Source of the DNA: an uncultured Hyphomonadaceae bacterium
Lineage (GTDB): Bacteria > Pseudomonadota > Alphaproteobacteria > Caulobacterales > Maricaulaceae
Direction of reading: 5' to 3'
Length of the DNA stretch: 64,000 nucleotides
Assembly (NCBI GenBank): GCA_913058335.1
Contig: CAJXPX010000004.1
Location: forward strand, 62,001-126,000
Each line of letters starts with the position of its first letter. The first letter of the stretch is position 1. The position numbers and the translations under genes are program-made. The notes below the pieces were generated by a model that saw only the letters and a program-made list of their open reading frames with translations, ran no database searches and was not told the origin of the DNA. This document shows, piece after piece, positions 54,437 through 63,595 of the stretch.

Positions 54437-56284
54437 CTACTGATTTGAGGCGGCGCGCTTAATTTCCTGTCCTATCCAGCGATTTATTTTTTTCTCAAGC
54501 AAGGTAAGCGGGACGCCGCCATCTTCTAGTACAGCGTCATGAAACCGGCGAATATCGAAATCAGCCCCGAGCGTGTCTTTGGCTTTCTGGCGCAATTCCA
54601 GAATTTTCATCTCGCCGATTTTATAGGCCAGAGCTTGACCCGGCCAACTTATATAACGGTCAACTTCGGTTTTAACATTATGAGCGGCGAGGGCGGAATT
54701 TTCCAAGAAACAGGCCTCGGCTTGATCCCGGCTCCAGCCCTTCCAGTGAAGGCCCGTATCGACGACCAAACGACAAGCCCGCCACATTTCATAGGTCAGC
54801 TGGCCGAAGCGTTCATAAGGCGTTTCGTAAATGCCCATTTCCCCAGCGAGCTTTTCTGAATAAAGCCCCCAGCCCTCGCCGAAAGCATTAGGGTAAAGCG
54901 ACTGACGAAAACGCGGCACGTTGTCGAGTTCTTGCGCAATGGCAATCTGTTGATGATGTCCGGGAACGGCTTCATGTGCTGTCAATGCGGGAAGGTTATA
55001 GAGCGGACGCTGTTTCAGGTTATAAGTGTTGACCACGTAATTCCCTGCGCGGCCTTGTTCGGGACTGCCGCCCCAATAACGCCCCGTTGTATAAGTCGGC
55101 GCAATTTCCTTTGGCACTGGCATGACGCCATAGGATAGACGGGGTAATTTGCCAAAATATTCAGGCATTTTCCCGTCAATCTTCTTGGCGATATAAGAGG
55201 CCGCCATTAGCAATTCGCGTTCGGATTCGGCGTAGAATTTCGGGTTTGCTCTCAGTTCTGCAATGAATTCGGCAAAACTACCGTCGAACCTGACCTCTTC
55301 TATAATGGCGTCCATTTTTGCGCGGATACGGGCCACCTCAGCCAAGCCCTTTTGATGGATTTCATCAGGCGTCAAATCCAGCGTGGTGAAATAACGCACA
55401 AGGGCGCGATAATAATCGCGGGCTTCTTCGCTGTCTCCGATTCCCGAAGCTTGACGCGCTTTTGGGATATAGTCATCCGCGAAAAACTCGGCGAGATCTT
55501 TATAGGCCGGCAGGACAGCGCTTTCGATTGCGGCTTCTCCGAGTGCCTTCAACCGGGTTTGATCCGAGGCGGAAACCGTTTCGGGAAATGTGTTGAAAGG
55601 CTCATAGAGAGGATGCTCTGTCACCGGGCCTTGGGCCAGACTTTGAACTGTTTCCAAAATACCAGGCATGATTTCTGCTGCGGCGGTAAAACCGGTTTCC
55701 ATACCGCGCCGCATATTCGTTTTATGCTGTGAGAAATAGCGAGGCAGGCGAGTGAGACGAGCCGCATAGGCTTCGTAATCTGAGACTTTTTCAAACCGGG
55801 TCTGACGGGCCAGATAAATGACATTGTTAAAAAAACCACTGTCATTGGTAAAAGGAAGGCGGGCTTCGTCAAATGGCGCCAGACGTTGTTTTTGTTTTAG
55901 GGCAAATCCAAGGAGGTCATAATTAAGCCGTTCCTCCTCGCCCATGGGACGTGTTGATAACTTGGCATGACGGGATAGAAATTCGGCGGTTTCAGCTTGT
56001 CTCTTGGTTTCTGCCTCAAGAGAGACATTCGGAAGGCTTCGCAAGGCTTGGGCGTTTCCCAGATCCCCCGCCGTGATCGGGTCGTGTTTAAGCTGGGCGT
56101 CTTCGTAATCCGCAATGAGGGCTTCAAGGCTGTCTTCAATATGGCATTCGGTTTGGCCATCGACCACGATGATTTGACCATTCGTACAAAAACCGGGCGC
56201 GACGCTGGGTGTTTGAGCAAGCGCGAGAGAACTCGTGCCGGAAAGAAAAAGGGCGAGACTTGCGCTAAAGAGATATTTCATCAT
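54437..56284 (-). CDS. DUF885 family protein (putative secreted metallopeptidase)
   Basis: 615 residues with a cleavable signal peptide (KYLFSASLALFLSGTSSLALA-Q). DUF885 features are the zinc-site-like LTAHEAVPGHHQQIA (HExxPGHH), FGEGWGLYSEKLAGEMG, and RLVVDTGLHWKGWSRDQAEACFLENSALAAHNVKTEVDRYISWPGQALAYKIGEMKILELR. The HE-x-x-x-H arrangement and the downstream Glu are those of gluzincin-like peptidases, but few members are characterised. The N-terminal third is helical with a cysteine pair near the start (FCTNGQIIVVDGQTECH). It stands alone on the minus strand. Confidence 0.92.
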   Translation of the reverse strand: MMKYLFSASLALFLSGTSSLALAQTPSVAPGFCTNGQIIVVDGQTECHIEDSLEALIADYEDAQLKHDPITAGDLGNAQALRSLPNVSLEAETKRQAETAEFLSRHAKLSTRPMGEEERLNYDLLGFALKQKQRLAPFDEARLPFTNDSGFFNNVIYLARQTRFEKVSDYEAYAARLTRLPRYFSQHKTNMRRGMETGFTAAAEIMPGILETVQSLAQGPVTEHPLYEPFNTFPETVSASDQTRLKALGEAAIESAVLPAYKDLAEFFADDYIPKARQASGIGDSEEARDYYRALVRYFTTLDLTPDEIHQKGLAEVARIRAKMDAIIEEVRFDGSFAEFIAELRANPKFYAESERELLMAASYIAKKIDGKMPEYFGKLPRLSYGVMPVPKEIAPTYTTGRYWGGSPEQGRAGNYVVNTYNLKQRPLYNLPALTAHEAVPGHHQQIAIAQELDNVPRFRQSLYPNAFGEGWGLYSEKLAGEMGIYETPYERFGQLTYEMWRACRLVVDTGLHWKGWSRDQAEACFLENSALAAHNVKTEVDRYISWPGQALAYKIGEMKILELRQKAKDTLGADFDIRRFHDAVLEDGGVPLTLLEKKINRWIGQEIKRAASNQ

Positions 56285-56417
56285 TAAATTGTTAATCCCA
56301 TAAGCTGACTGGACAAGTGTCTTCCCCTACGCCTTACGGCGTTAAATTCAAGGGGTGATGCAAGGAGGCGACAAAGTAAGACTAGAGTGACACATAATAG
56401 CAAAGCCAGAGCTTTGT

Positions 56418-56690
56418 CTATTTGGCAGCCTTTTCCATCGCCTCTGCAAGCTTAATATCTTTTTCCGTAACACCGCCCGCGTCATGAGTCGTAAGCGTCA
56501 CATCCACGCGGTTATAGACATTATACCATTCCGGGTGGTGATCCATAGTGTTCGCAATGACAGCTATTTGAGCCATAAAGCCAAAGGCTTCGGCAAAGTC
56601 TTCAAATTTGAAAACTTTCGTGATAAAATCGTCTCCGCCCGTCCAGCCGGTTAAATCTTCGGCGACGTCTTTGGGATTTAAAATTTCCAT
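56418..56690 (-). CDS. phhB: Pterin-4a-carbinolamine dehydratase
   Basis: 90 residues. Family signature: [48 protein letters not shown], with the catalytic histidines in DHHPEW. The enzyme dehydrates 4a-hydroxytetrahydrobiopterin formed by aromatic amino-acid hydroxylases. No phenylalanine hydroxylase lies in the window. The ribosome-binding region AGAGAGACTTAAA is present twice in tandem just upstream (56693-56720), so the initiation region looks recently duplicated. Confidence 0.95.
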   Translation of the reverse strand: MEILNPKDVAEDLTGWTGGDDFITKVFKFEDFAEAFGFMAQIAVIANTMDHHPEWYNVYNRVDVTLTTHDAGGVTEKDIKLAEAMEKAAK

Positions 56691-56692
56691 GA

Positions 56693-56720
56693 TTTAAGTC
56701 TCTCTGTTTTAAGTCTCTCT
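56693..56720. repeat. Tandem duplication of the phhB ribosome-binding region
   Basis: TTTAAGTCTCTCT occurs at 56693-56705 and again at 56708-56720, a period of 15 bases. On the coding (minus) strand both copies supply AGAGAGACTTAAA in front of the phhB ATG. Confidence 0.75.
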
Positions 56721-56740
56721 AGGATAAATATTGAAGCCAC

Positions 56741-56764
56741 GTAAGGCCATTTAAAAAACCTTAC
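56741..56764. repeat. Inverted repeat upstream of phhB
   Basis: GTAAGG (56741-56746) and CCTTAC (56759-56764) flank a 12-base AT-rich loop. It lies about 50 bases upstream of phhB on the minus strand and may be a regulatory site. The 245-base gap to the VanZ-like gene shows no gene. Confidence 0.3.
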
Positions 56765-56935
56765 CCCTATCTCAATAAGACCTAGAGAAGTCTCGACTTG
56801 TTCTCATGTAATTCTTATGGACAGGAACTGTTCCATTAAGAGGCAAGCCTTTCTCATAAACTTGCCCGAATAATTACAGAAAAGAGAGTTTTTCGGACGT
56901 GATTCCGCCATAAGTTATGTCTAAGAGCGATTGCG

Positions 56936-57325
56936 ATGAATGATCTTACACCCACGGAAAGCTTGGAAATGAAGCACAATTCGGCCGTGACTTGGGGCTG
57001 GCGGCTCTTATTTCTGGCCGCGCTTATAAACATTACATGGCAGTCCCTCAAACCCGGTACAGGCCTTATTGGACCTCCCTATACAGATAAAATCTTGCAC
57101 TTTTTTGCTTATTTGACCTTGTCTGGGATTGCGCTTTTATCACGTTTCAGTCTTAAAAATTCAGCCCTGCTGGCCATAATTTTGACTTTTAGTATCCTTA
57201 TGGAGATTTTGCAGGGACTGATGAATATGGGCCGAACGGCGTCTTTGGCTGACATAGCGGCGAATTTAGGGGGGATATTGACCGCTTGGGGTCTGTGGTG
57301 CGGGGCGAAAAATTTGAAGCGTTAA
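56936..57325 (+). CDS. VanZ-like family membrane protein
   Basis: 129 residues with three or four membrane helices. The family block is TDKILHFFAYLTLSGIALLSRF, followed by ILMEILQGLMNMGRTASLADIAANLGGILTAWGLW, where the Glu-x-x-Q and Asp-x-x-x-Asn patterns are conserved. VanZ confers low-level teicoplanin resistance in enterococci, but chromosomal members are very common and their role is unknown. It precedes the repeat protein by about 105 bases. Confidence 0.88.
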   Translation: MNDLTPTESLEMKHNSAVTWGWRLLFLAALINITWQSLKPGTGLIGPPYTDKILHFFAYLTLSGIALLSRFSLKNSALLAIILTFSILMEILQGLMNMGRTASLADIAANLGGILTAWGLWCGAKNLKR

Positions 57326-57429
57326 AAGGGGCTGTTGGAAAAAAGAGCTGAATTGAGAGAGTTAGCACGAAATTTGCAGGGGTGTGCGGATAAAACCTTA
57401 GTAACTTAACCTTTTGAGGATTACCCAAG

Positions 57430-58554
57430 ATGTCAACACAGCTTCATATCGGACTGATGGCCTCTGTCGCCACAGCGCTTTTCGCCGGAACCGCTTTTGC
57501 CGGAAACCCTTCCGCGCCAGCTTACACACCCGATCTTCTGCCCGCTCATCCAAATGCCGGCGAGTGTTACGCACGGGTCGAAATCCCGGCGCAATATGAA
57601 CATGGCTCCGAAGCTGTTCTGACGGAAGAGGGCTATCAAACACTTCAAGTTTTGCCGCCAGAACTCACGACGCGTCAGCAAGACGTCCTCGTGAAAGAAG
57701 CCTCTGTGCGCTATCAAGTGCGTCAGCCGACCTATAAATCCGTGAGTGAGCAGCTTTTGGTGCGTCCTTCCTATGACAAACTGACCGTATCGGCACCGCA
57801 ATTTTCGACGGTTACAGAAACGATACAAACCTCAGCCCCCCAACTGGTTTGGAAACGGGGAAATCCCGGAAAATTACGGGCGCAAGGCTATATCATTCAC
57901 TCCACCGCCGATAGCGGGCCTCAAGGTCAAGGCTATAGCTCTACGACCCAATATGGCACACAAGGCGGCGCACAATGCGGCGAGATGTGCGAAATTTGGT
58001 GCTTGGTCGAAGAACCTGGACAGAGCGTCTCTTATCAACGCAAGGTAATGACGAATCCCGGGGGTGTGCAGCGCGTGTCTGTGCCGGCAAAATATCAAAC
58101 CATTACCAAACAGGTTGTCGCCGATCCGGGCGGCGTGACAGAAATTCCAGTGCCTGCTGAATATCGCAGCTATACAGTCGAAGACGTGGTGAGCGAAGCC
58201 AGTGGTCAATATGTCGAGGTTCCGGCAAAATGGGGACAGGTGCAAACGAAAACCCTTGTGGCTCCGTCGCGTTATGAATGGCGCCGCGTCTTATGCGCGC
58301 CGGGCAGCGGAGCAATCCGTCCGTCTGCGAGCTATAGTCAGAGCGAAGGTTCGAGGACGTACTCTTCAACACCGCATCATGACGGGGTCATGGCCGGTGA
58401 TGACGGAGTCATGGCCGGTGGGGTGACATCTCATCAAGGAAGTTATTCCTCCCACCACCAATCCCGGGTCTATTCCGGACCAGTCGGAAATACGAGTTAT
58501 ACTCAACAAGGCTATAAGGCGCCGCATTATGGACCGAAACGGTCTCGGGACTAA
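57430..58554 (+). CDS. Envelope protein with repeated VPA-x-Y/W-x-x-V/T motifs
   Basis: 374 residues with a signal peptide ([12 protein letters not shown]). The mature chain begins [21 protein letters not shown] and repeats about 30-residue units of a phrase such as [42 protein letters not shown] and [18 protein letters not shown], with [12 protein letters not shown] between the two repeat blocks. The end of the repeat block reads [11 protein letters not shown]. Similar repeats are found in cell-surface OmpA-associated proteins of marine bacteria, with no known biochemical role. The last 70 residues are low-complexity Ser/Tyr/His/Gly, with a duplicated DGVMAG. Its last four bases overlap the convergent dut gene. 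Confidence 0.8.
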   Translation: MSTQLHIGLMASVATALFAGTAFAGNPSAPAYTPDLLPAHPNAGECYARVEIPAQYEHGSEAVLTEEGYQTLQVLPPELTTRQQDVLVKEASVRYQVRQPTYKSVSEQLLVRPSYDKLTVSAPQFSTVTETIQTSAPQLVWKRGNPGKLRAQGYIIHSTADSGPQGQGYSSTTQYGTQGGAQCGEMCEIWCLVEEPGQSVSYQRKVMTNPGGVQRVSVPAKYQTITKQVVADPGGVTEIPVPAEYRSYTVEDVVSEASGQYVEVPAKWGQVQTKTLVAPSRYEWRRVLCAPGSGAIRPSASYSQSEGSRTYSSTPHHDGVMAGDDGVMAGGVTSHQGSYSSHHQSRVYSGPVGNTSYTQQGYKAPHYGPKRSRD

Positions 58555-59003
58555 TTTTGACCCGTTGATCCGAAGCCGCCTGCACCGCGGGCGGTTTCAG
58601 ACAAAATATCGACTTTGACAAATTCGGGCTGGGTAATCGGGGCAATCACCATTTGCGCGATCCGTTCGCCGCGGTGGATAGTAAAAGTTTCCTGTCCCAG
58701 ATTGATAAGCAGGACTTTGATCTCTCCGCGATAATCCGCATCAATCGTCCCGGGGGTATTGAGGCAGGTAACGCCGTGTTTATAGGCCAGGCCAGAGCGC
58801 GGACGGATTTGCGCCTCATATCCTGCCGGAAGCGCCATAGAGAGCCCGGTTGGCACCAGAGCCCGCTCGCCCGGTGAAAGGGTCATAGGAACGCTGTCAC
58901 GTACGGCGGCACGTAAGTCAGCTCCGGCGGCGAGCACAGTCTCATAAGCGGGTAATTTAAGACCCTCGAAATGGTCTAGCGTTTTAAATTCGACTCGGAT
59001 CAT
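58551..59003 (-). CDS. dut: Deoxyuridine 5'-triphosphate nucleotidohydrolase
   Basis: 150 residues, the normal size. All five trimeric dUTPase motifs are seen: AGADLRAA (1), [10 protein letters not shown] (2), the uracil-binding [15 protein letters not shown] (3), ERIAQMVI (4) and the flexible Gly-rich [10 protein letters not shown] (5). The enzyme makes dUMP for thymidylate synthesis and keeps uracil out of DNA. AGAGAGGGA lies at ribosome-binding distance. It is convergent with the repeat-containing envelope protein, sharing four bases. It is in the same orientation as coaBC, 148 bases downstream of which is another gene; dut and coaBC are neighbours in many proteobacteria. Confidence 0.97.
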   Translation of the reverse strand: MIRVEFKTLDHFEGLKLPAYETVLAAGADLRAAVRDSVPMTLSPGERALVPTGLSMALPAGYEAQIRPRSGLAYKHGVTCLNTPGTIDADYRGEIKVLLINLGQETFTIHRGERIAQMVIAPITQPEFVKVDILSETARGAGGFGSTGQN

Positions 59004-59150
59004 GCTGTCCCTCTCTAGGCGTCTGGGCCATAAATTATGAGACAGGTTTAAGGGACGGGCGCTTGAATCGCCAGTCGCTTTGCAATTTCAGCCGTGGACA
59101 AAATCCACCTCAAAGTAAGACGTAAATTCTCTCCTAAAGAGTGAAGAAAT

Positions 59151-59696
59151 CTATTTTATCTGATCCGCTTTCATTTTGTCATAGGCGGCGAGGCGTTTCT
59201 CCAACAGGGTCGCCCCTTCTTCGCTCAGGCCCGGGCCTTTATAGATTTTTTGAAAGGATCCATTTTTGTAATAAACGGTAACAAGGTCGGAATCGCGGCT
59301 TTCGAAACTTTGAGACAGGCTCAACGGGATACCTGTTGCCACTATTGAATAGTCGTTCTTGGTCGGGATAACATCAAGACGTTTGCAAATTACAGCGGAA
59401 ATGGGTCGGTCTTTGACCTCTAACATCGTCGGTGTGCCTTCTTCATACACAGAGATTAAGAAGTCTTCCGCAGGCAGGTAAGTTGCACCTAAACCGCGCG
59501 CTTTCCCGGTTTCATCTTGAATAGGGTTTGTCAGCACGATTTCGCAATTCGCATTATTGGGCGCCGCCGTTTCTGCTGCTCCGGCGATTGCCGGTGTAAA
59601 GGCGAGTAAGCCCAATGCGGCGCAGGAAGAAATTACACGTCCCGTAAAAGCAGAAGGCGTTGAAATAAAAGGTGTCAGAGTAGATGTTGTCATCAA
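59151..59696 (-). CDS. Secreted protein of unknown function
   Basis: 181 residues. An N-terminal region of about 40 residues includes a hydrophobic stretch (VISSCAALGLLAFTPAIAGA-A) that fits a signal peptide, though it begins rather far from the start. The mature protein has a cysteine pair (NCEIVLTN, AVICKRLD) and a beta-rich pattern, ending in a helix (EEGATLLEKRLAAYDKM). No family recognised. It begins directly at the coaBC stop (59697), so the two are likely transcribed together. Confidence 0.75.
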   Translation of the reverse strand: MMTTSTLTPFISTPSAFTGRVISSCAALGLLAFTPAIAGAAETAAPNNANCEIVLTNPIQDETGKARGLGATYLPAEDFLISVYEEGTPTMLEVKDRPISAVICKRLDVIPTKNDYSIVATGIPLSLSQSFESRDSDLVTVYYKNGSFQKIYKGPGLSEEGATLLEKRLAAYDKMKADQIK

Positions 59697-60920
59697 TTAG
59701 TGTCCCGTGAGGGCCTCCGAAATTTTTGCGGCCAGTTTTCTGGCGGCCGCTAGTTTGTCCAGTCGAGGCCATTCGGTCTCAGTCTCCGATGTGACGACTA
59801 TCATCACATTGTGATCGCCCCCCATAACGTCTCCTGAGACATCATTGGCGACAATCCAGTCACATTTTTTACGCAAGCGTTTGGCGCGGGCATTCTCGAC
59901 CACATCATTTGTTTCCGCTGCGAACCCTATAACGAGTTCCGGTCTGCCTTGTTCCATATGCGACACAGTCTTCAGAATATCAGGGTTTTCAATCAGCATA
60001 AGCGGCGGGGGGCCGTCTGCCTGTTTATCTTTCTTCACCTTGAAACCTGCACACTCTGCCGGACGCCAGTCAGCGACGGCGGCGACGCTGATAAAGACAT
60101 CTGATGGTAAAGCGTTTTTCACGGCGCTCATCATCTCCTCGGCAGTCACTATATCAATGCGTTTAACCCCTATAGGGCAGGGCAGATGAACAGGGCCTGA
60201 AATGAGCGTTACCTCTGCGCCAAGCTCTGCCAAAGCTCCGGCAATGGCATATCCCTGTTTTCCAGAGGAATGGTTGGATAAATAACGCACGGGGTCTATT
60301 GCCTCTCGTGTTGGCCCGGCGGTAATGAGGGCTTTTTTTCCTTTCAGAGGCAGGGCTTTTCTCTTTCCGTCAATATGAGTGATGCCCTTTAGTGCGTCTT
60401 CTACGGCGTCGGCTATGATTTCGGGCTCAGCCATACGGCCATCGCCAAACTCGCCGCAGGCCATGGCACCACTATCCGGGCCGACGAAGAGTTGGCCGTC
60501 ATTTCGAAGAGTCTGAATATTGCGTTGGGTCGTCGGGTGCTCCCACATGCGGACATTCATGGCCGGGGCAAAGAGAACGAGTTTATCTGTCGCGAGCAAA
60601 GTCGTGGTCGCCAAATCTCCCGCGAGACCATGCGCGGCTTGGGCTAAAAGATTAGCTGTGGCGGGTGCGACAACGACCAAATCTGCAGATCGGGACAGCT
60701 CTATATGCCCCATTTCGGCTTCGTCGGTTAAGTCCCAAAGGTCGGAATAAACCTTATCGCCGGATAAGGCTCCGGCAGATAAAGGCGTAACAAATTCCGC
60801 CCCGCCGCGCGTTAGAATAACCCGTGTTTCAATTCCGCGATTCGCCAAAACGCGAATAAGAAAAAGCGATTTATAAGCCGCAATCCCGCCGCCGATAATA
60901 AGGAGAACTCTTTTGGTCAT
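59697..60920 (-). CDS. coaBC: Bifunctional phosphopantothenoylcysteine decarboxylase/synthase
   Basis: 407 residues. CoaC half (1-190): GGGIAAYKSLFLIRVLANRGI, the FMN-binding PATANLLAQAAHGLAGDLATTTLLAT, and the active-site PAMNVRMWEHPTTQRNIQTLRNDG (His and Asn). CoaB half (191-407): ALITAGPTREAIDPVRYLSNHSSGKQGYAIA, VAAVADWRP and the NDVSGDVMGGDHN motif. It couples cysteine to 4'-phosphopantothenate and decarboxylates the product on the way to coenzyme A. Compared with many homologues the linker is short. The next gene follows without a gap. Confidence 0.97.
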   Translation of the reverse strand: MTKRVLLIIGGGIAAYKSLFLIRVLANRGIETRVILTRGGAEFVTPLSAGALSGDKVYSDLWDLTDEAEMGHIELSRSADLVVVAPATANLLAQAAHGLAGDLATTTLLATDKLVLFAPAMNVRMWEHPTTQRNIQTLRNDGQLFVGPDSGAMACGEFGDGRMAEPEIIADAVEDALKGITHIDGKRKALPLKGKKALITAGPTREAIDPVRYLSNHSSGKQGYAIAGALAELGAEVTLISGPVHLPCPIGVKRIDIVTAEEMMSAVKNALPSDVFISVAAVADWRPAECAGFKVKKDKQADGPPPLMLIENPDILKTVSHMEQGRPELVIGFAAETNDVVENARAKRLRKKCDWIVANDVSGDVMGGDHNVMIVVTSETETEWPRLDKLAAARKLAAKISEALTGH

Positions 60921-61068
60921 GAAAGGAGTTTAAAGGGTGGGGACAGGCGAGGGAAGGGAGAATGACGAGTGAATGAGGCTTTAAAAATGTGCCGCCCTAA
61001 ATCTGCTCAATATTAGAGCGGCCCTATTTAGATTAGGTCGTGCCCCGTCGACCTTTATCGTCTTAGGT

Positions 61069-61179
61069 TTATTTCTTAGGTTTAGGTTGCGAACCCTTAT
61101 GGTCTGGACCTTTTTTAGGGTTTGTTTCTGAAGGAGCCGTTTTTGTAGGTTTGCCGGCTGTTTTGAATTTATCTGCCAT
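61069..61179 (-). CDS. Possible very small basic protein
   Basis: A 36-residue frame from the ATG at 61177-61179, with composition rich in Lys, Pro, Thr and Gly (KPTKTAPSETNPKKGPDHKG), hence disordered. No strong ribosome-binding site was seen, and no family. It lies between coaBC and the DEAD-box helicase gene. The composition resembles small basic proteins seen in other alphaproteobacteria, but whether it is expressed is uncertain. Confidence 0.3.
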   Translation of the reverse strand: MADKFKTAGKPTKTAPSETNPKKGPDHKGSQPKPKK

Positions 61180-61354
61180 GACAATCGCTTTCGTCAAAGG
61201 GGAAAACACCCCGTTTCGGGACGAGATGTCCCGCAACACAAAAATACTCTCTTGGTAAATTTTGGCAAGATGGATTCTATTCCGCACGCCTCAAATGGAG
61301 TTAAATTTTAGAGAGCTGAGAGACATTTTCTGGTGTTACAAAATGTACGTCCTG

Positions 61355-63334
61355 TTATCGCCGGTCTTTTTTCCGAGTGCTTTTTCGTTGCCCTTTTTTC
61401 ACCCCATTAGATTTGGCTTTAAGAGCCGCTGCGCGGGCGAGCTTTTTTTTATGAGGCTTTTTGGGCTTTTCGCCGGAGTCAGAAGACGGGTTTGAAGCGG
61501 CGGGGGAACCTTCTTTTTTCACACGGGACTTCCGTTTGAAGCTGCCTTCTTCATAGAAAGACTTATTGGTAGGTTTACCCTTGTAGTTGCTCTTTGGCTT
61601 TTCGTTTTTTGGCGCGTCTTTTCGGTCTTTGGCGGCGCTGGATTTGCGTTTGGGTCTTTCTGTCTTCCGGTCATTCTTAGGTCGATCATTATTAGGCGAA
61701 TGGCCGGGCGTTCTGAAATCGGGCAGTCCTTCCAACCGGGTCGCTGTAATCGCTTTTTCGATTTTTCCGTCCGGGCCGATGGTTTCGATAAATTGATCTA
61801 CGGCTCCGCTTTCCAGCTCTATGAATGTTTGGGTCTCTGTGATTTTGATCGCGCCGATTTCCGGCTTTTTTAGCCCGCCGGATTTGAGCAGCATAGGGAG
61901 AATCCATTTCGGTTCTGCCTTTTGCTTCCGTCCCAAATTCAGGGCGAACCAGACACCGTCTGCAAAATCATTTCGTATCTTGGATTTTGCTCCGCCGCGA
62001 TCGTCTTTGCCGGGAGTATAGGCTGCGTTGGATAATTCTTCGGGGGCAGATTGGCCCTCACGGGTTTTCCGTATGAAGGCCGCCGCGATATGTTCTGGCG
62101 AATGTGCTTTCAAAAGCCGCTTTACCATCGTCCGCTCTTCTTCGGTGACTTCGGTCTCCAGCGTCATATTATCAAGAAGGCGTTCATTGTCGCGCTTGAT
62201 GATTTCTTCGGCGCCGGGCGGCACGCCCCAATCGGCGGTTATATTGGCGTCGCGAAGCAGTCGTTCCGCGTTGCGGCGACGATTAGGCGTGACGATAAGG
62301 GCGGACACGCCTTTGCGGCCCGCCCGCCCTGTTCGGCCTGAGCGGTGAAGCAAAGCTTCGCGGTTTTTGGGGACGTCGGCATGAATGACAAGTTCCAGAT
62401 CCGGAAGGTCCAAGCCCCGCGCGGCCACGTCTGTCGCAATACAAACTTGGGCGCGGCCGTCCCGCAAGGCTTGTAGGGCTTGGCTGCGCTCGGCCTGGGA
62501 AAGCTCACCGGAAAGGGCAACAACAGAAAATCCGCGATTATTAAATCGCTGGGTCATGCGGTTGACGGCAATCCGTGTGTCGCCAAAGACGATGGCGTTC
62601 TTGGCATTGTAATACCGCAATACATTGATAATGGCGTTTTCGCGGTCATCAGAGGCGACCGTCATGACGCGGTATTCAATGTCCAAATGCTGCTTGGCTT
62701 CGGCGGCGGTGTTTACGCGCACAGCATTGCGTTGATATTTCTTGGTCATGCCCAAAATCGTTTTGGGAACCGTTGCCGAGAACATGAGGGTACGGCGGTC
62801 TTCTGGGGCGGCGCCGAGAATTAGTTCCAGCTCTTCGCGGAAGCCCATTTTCAGCATCTCGTCGGCCTCGTCCAGAACGATGGCTTTAAGCTGGGTCATA
62901 TCCAGCGATCCGCGCTTTATGTGGTCGCAGAGCCGTCCGGGCGTTCCGACCACAATATGCGCGCCTTGCGACAAGGCCCGGCGCTCGTCCCGCATATCCA
63001 TTCCGCCGACACAGCTCGCGGTCTTGGCGCCGGCTTGTTTATAAAGCCAGTCCAGTTCGCGTTTGACCTGAAGTGCGAGTTCCCGTGTCGGGGCAATCGC
63101 CAAGGCCAAAGGGGCTTCGGCATGGGAGAAACTATCCTCATCTCCGAGCAAAGTAGAGGCCATGGCCAAGCCAAAGGCGACCGTCTTCCCGGATCCCGTC
63201 TGGGCGGAGACAAGGACGTCTTGGTCTAGTAATTTCGGGTCAAGCACCGCGTCTTGAACGGGCGTCAAAGCGCTATAGCCTTTTTTCGCTAAAGCCTCAG
63301 CGAGCGCCGGATGCGCGTGGGTGATATTGGACAT
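61355..63334 (-). CDS. DEAD-box RNA helicase with DbpA-type RNA-binding domain
   Basis: 659 residues. Core helicase motifs in order: Q motif LTPVQDAVL, motif I SAQTGSGKT, Ia PTRELALQ, Ib TPGR, II VLDEADEML, III SATVP, V ATDVAARGLDL, VI HRSGRTGRAGRKG. A DbpA-type RNA-binding domain follows (about 460-540: GVWFALNLGRKQKAEPKWILPMLLKSGGLKKPEIGAIKI). The last 110 residues are a Lys/Arg/Ser-rich disordered tail (RPKNDRKTERPKRKSSAAKDRKDAPKNEKPKS), longer than in DbpA, so it may also bind rRNA. Likely role: ribosome assembly or RNA decay. Confidence 0.96.
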   Translation of the reverse strand: MSNITHAHPALAEALAKKGYSALTPVQDAVLDPKLLDQDVLVSAQTGSGKTVAFGLAMASTLLGDEDSFSHAEAPLALAIAPTRELALQVKRELDWLYKQAGAKTASCVGGMDMRDERRALSQGAHIVVGTPGRLCDHIKRGSLDMTQLKAIVLDEADEMLKMGFREELELILGAAPEDRRTLMFSATVPKTILGMTKKYQRNAVRVNTAAEAKQHLDIEYRVMTVASDDRENAIINVLRYYNAKNAIVFGDTRIAVNRMTQRFNNRGFSVVALSGELSQAERSQALQALRDGRAQVCIATDVAARGLDLPDLELVIHADVPKNREALLHRSGRTGRAGRKGVSALIVTPNRRRNAERLLRDANITADWGVPPGAEEIIKRDNERLLDNMTLETEVTEEERTMVKRLLKAHSPEHIAAAFIRKTREGQSAPEELSNAAYTPGKDDRGGAKSKIRNDFADGVWFALNLGRKQKAEPKWILPMLLKSGGLKKPEIGAIKITETQTFIELESGAVDQFIETIGPDGKIEKAITATRLEGLPDFRTPGHSPNNDRPKNDRKTERPKRKSSAAKDRKDAPKNEKPKSNYKGKPTNKSFYEEGSFKRKSRVKKEGSPAASNPSSDSGEKPKKPHKKKLARAAALKAKSNGVKKGQRKSTRKKDRR

Positions 63335-63595
63335 TCAATGGTCTTTCTGTCCGCGCGGAAGAGGCGGAACCTACGCCGCGCCCTCTATGGGGTTTAAGCG
63401 CATTTGCATAGAGTGGAGTTCAGTAGGGGGGCGGTGGTCTTGTTGGCTCAAGACTGGCGCGCTCAGAATGAGGATTTAAAACATCGATAAAATTCTGAGA
63501 ATCAGGAATACCTCAATATACCCTTTATCTCGTCATTGCAGGAAGGAGCTCTTGCAATAACAAGGGGCAAGTTCAAAAATGAATTTTCAAATTAG
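63335..63595. other. Gap between the helicase gene and the next minus-strand gene
   Basis: 261 bases without a coding frame. An inverted repeat ATTGCA (63535-63540) / TGCAAT (63553-63558) with a 12-base loop lies near its right end and might mark the end of the next gene's transcript; there is no T run. The region before the helicase start, GC-rich around 63346-63390, probably holds its promoter and leader, but no box was convincing. Confidence 0.5.
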
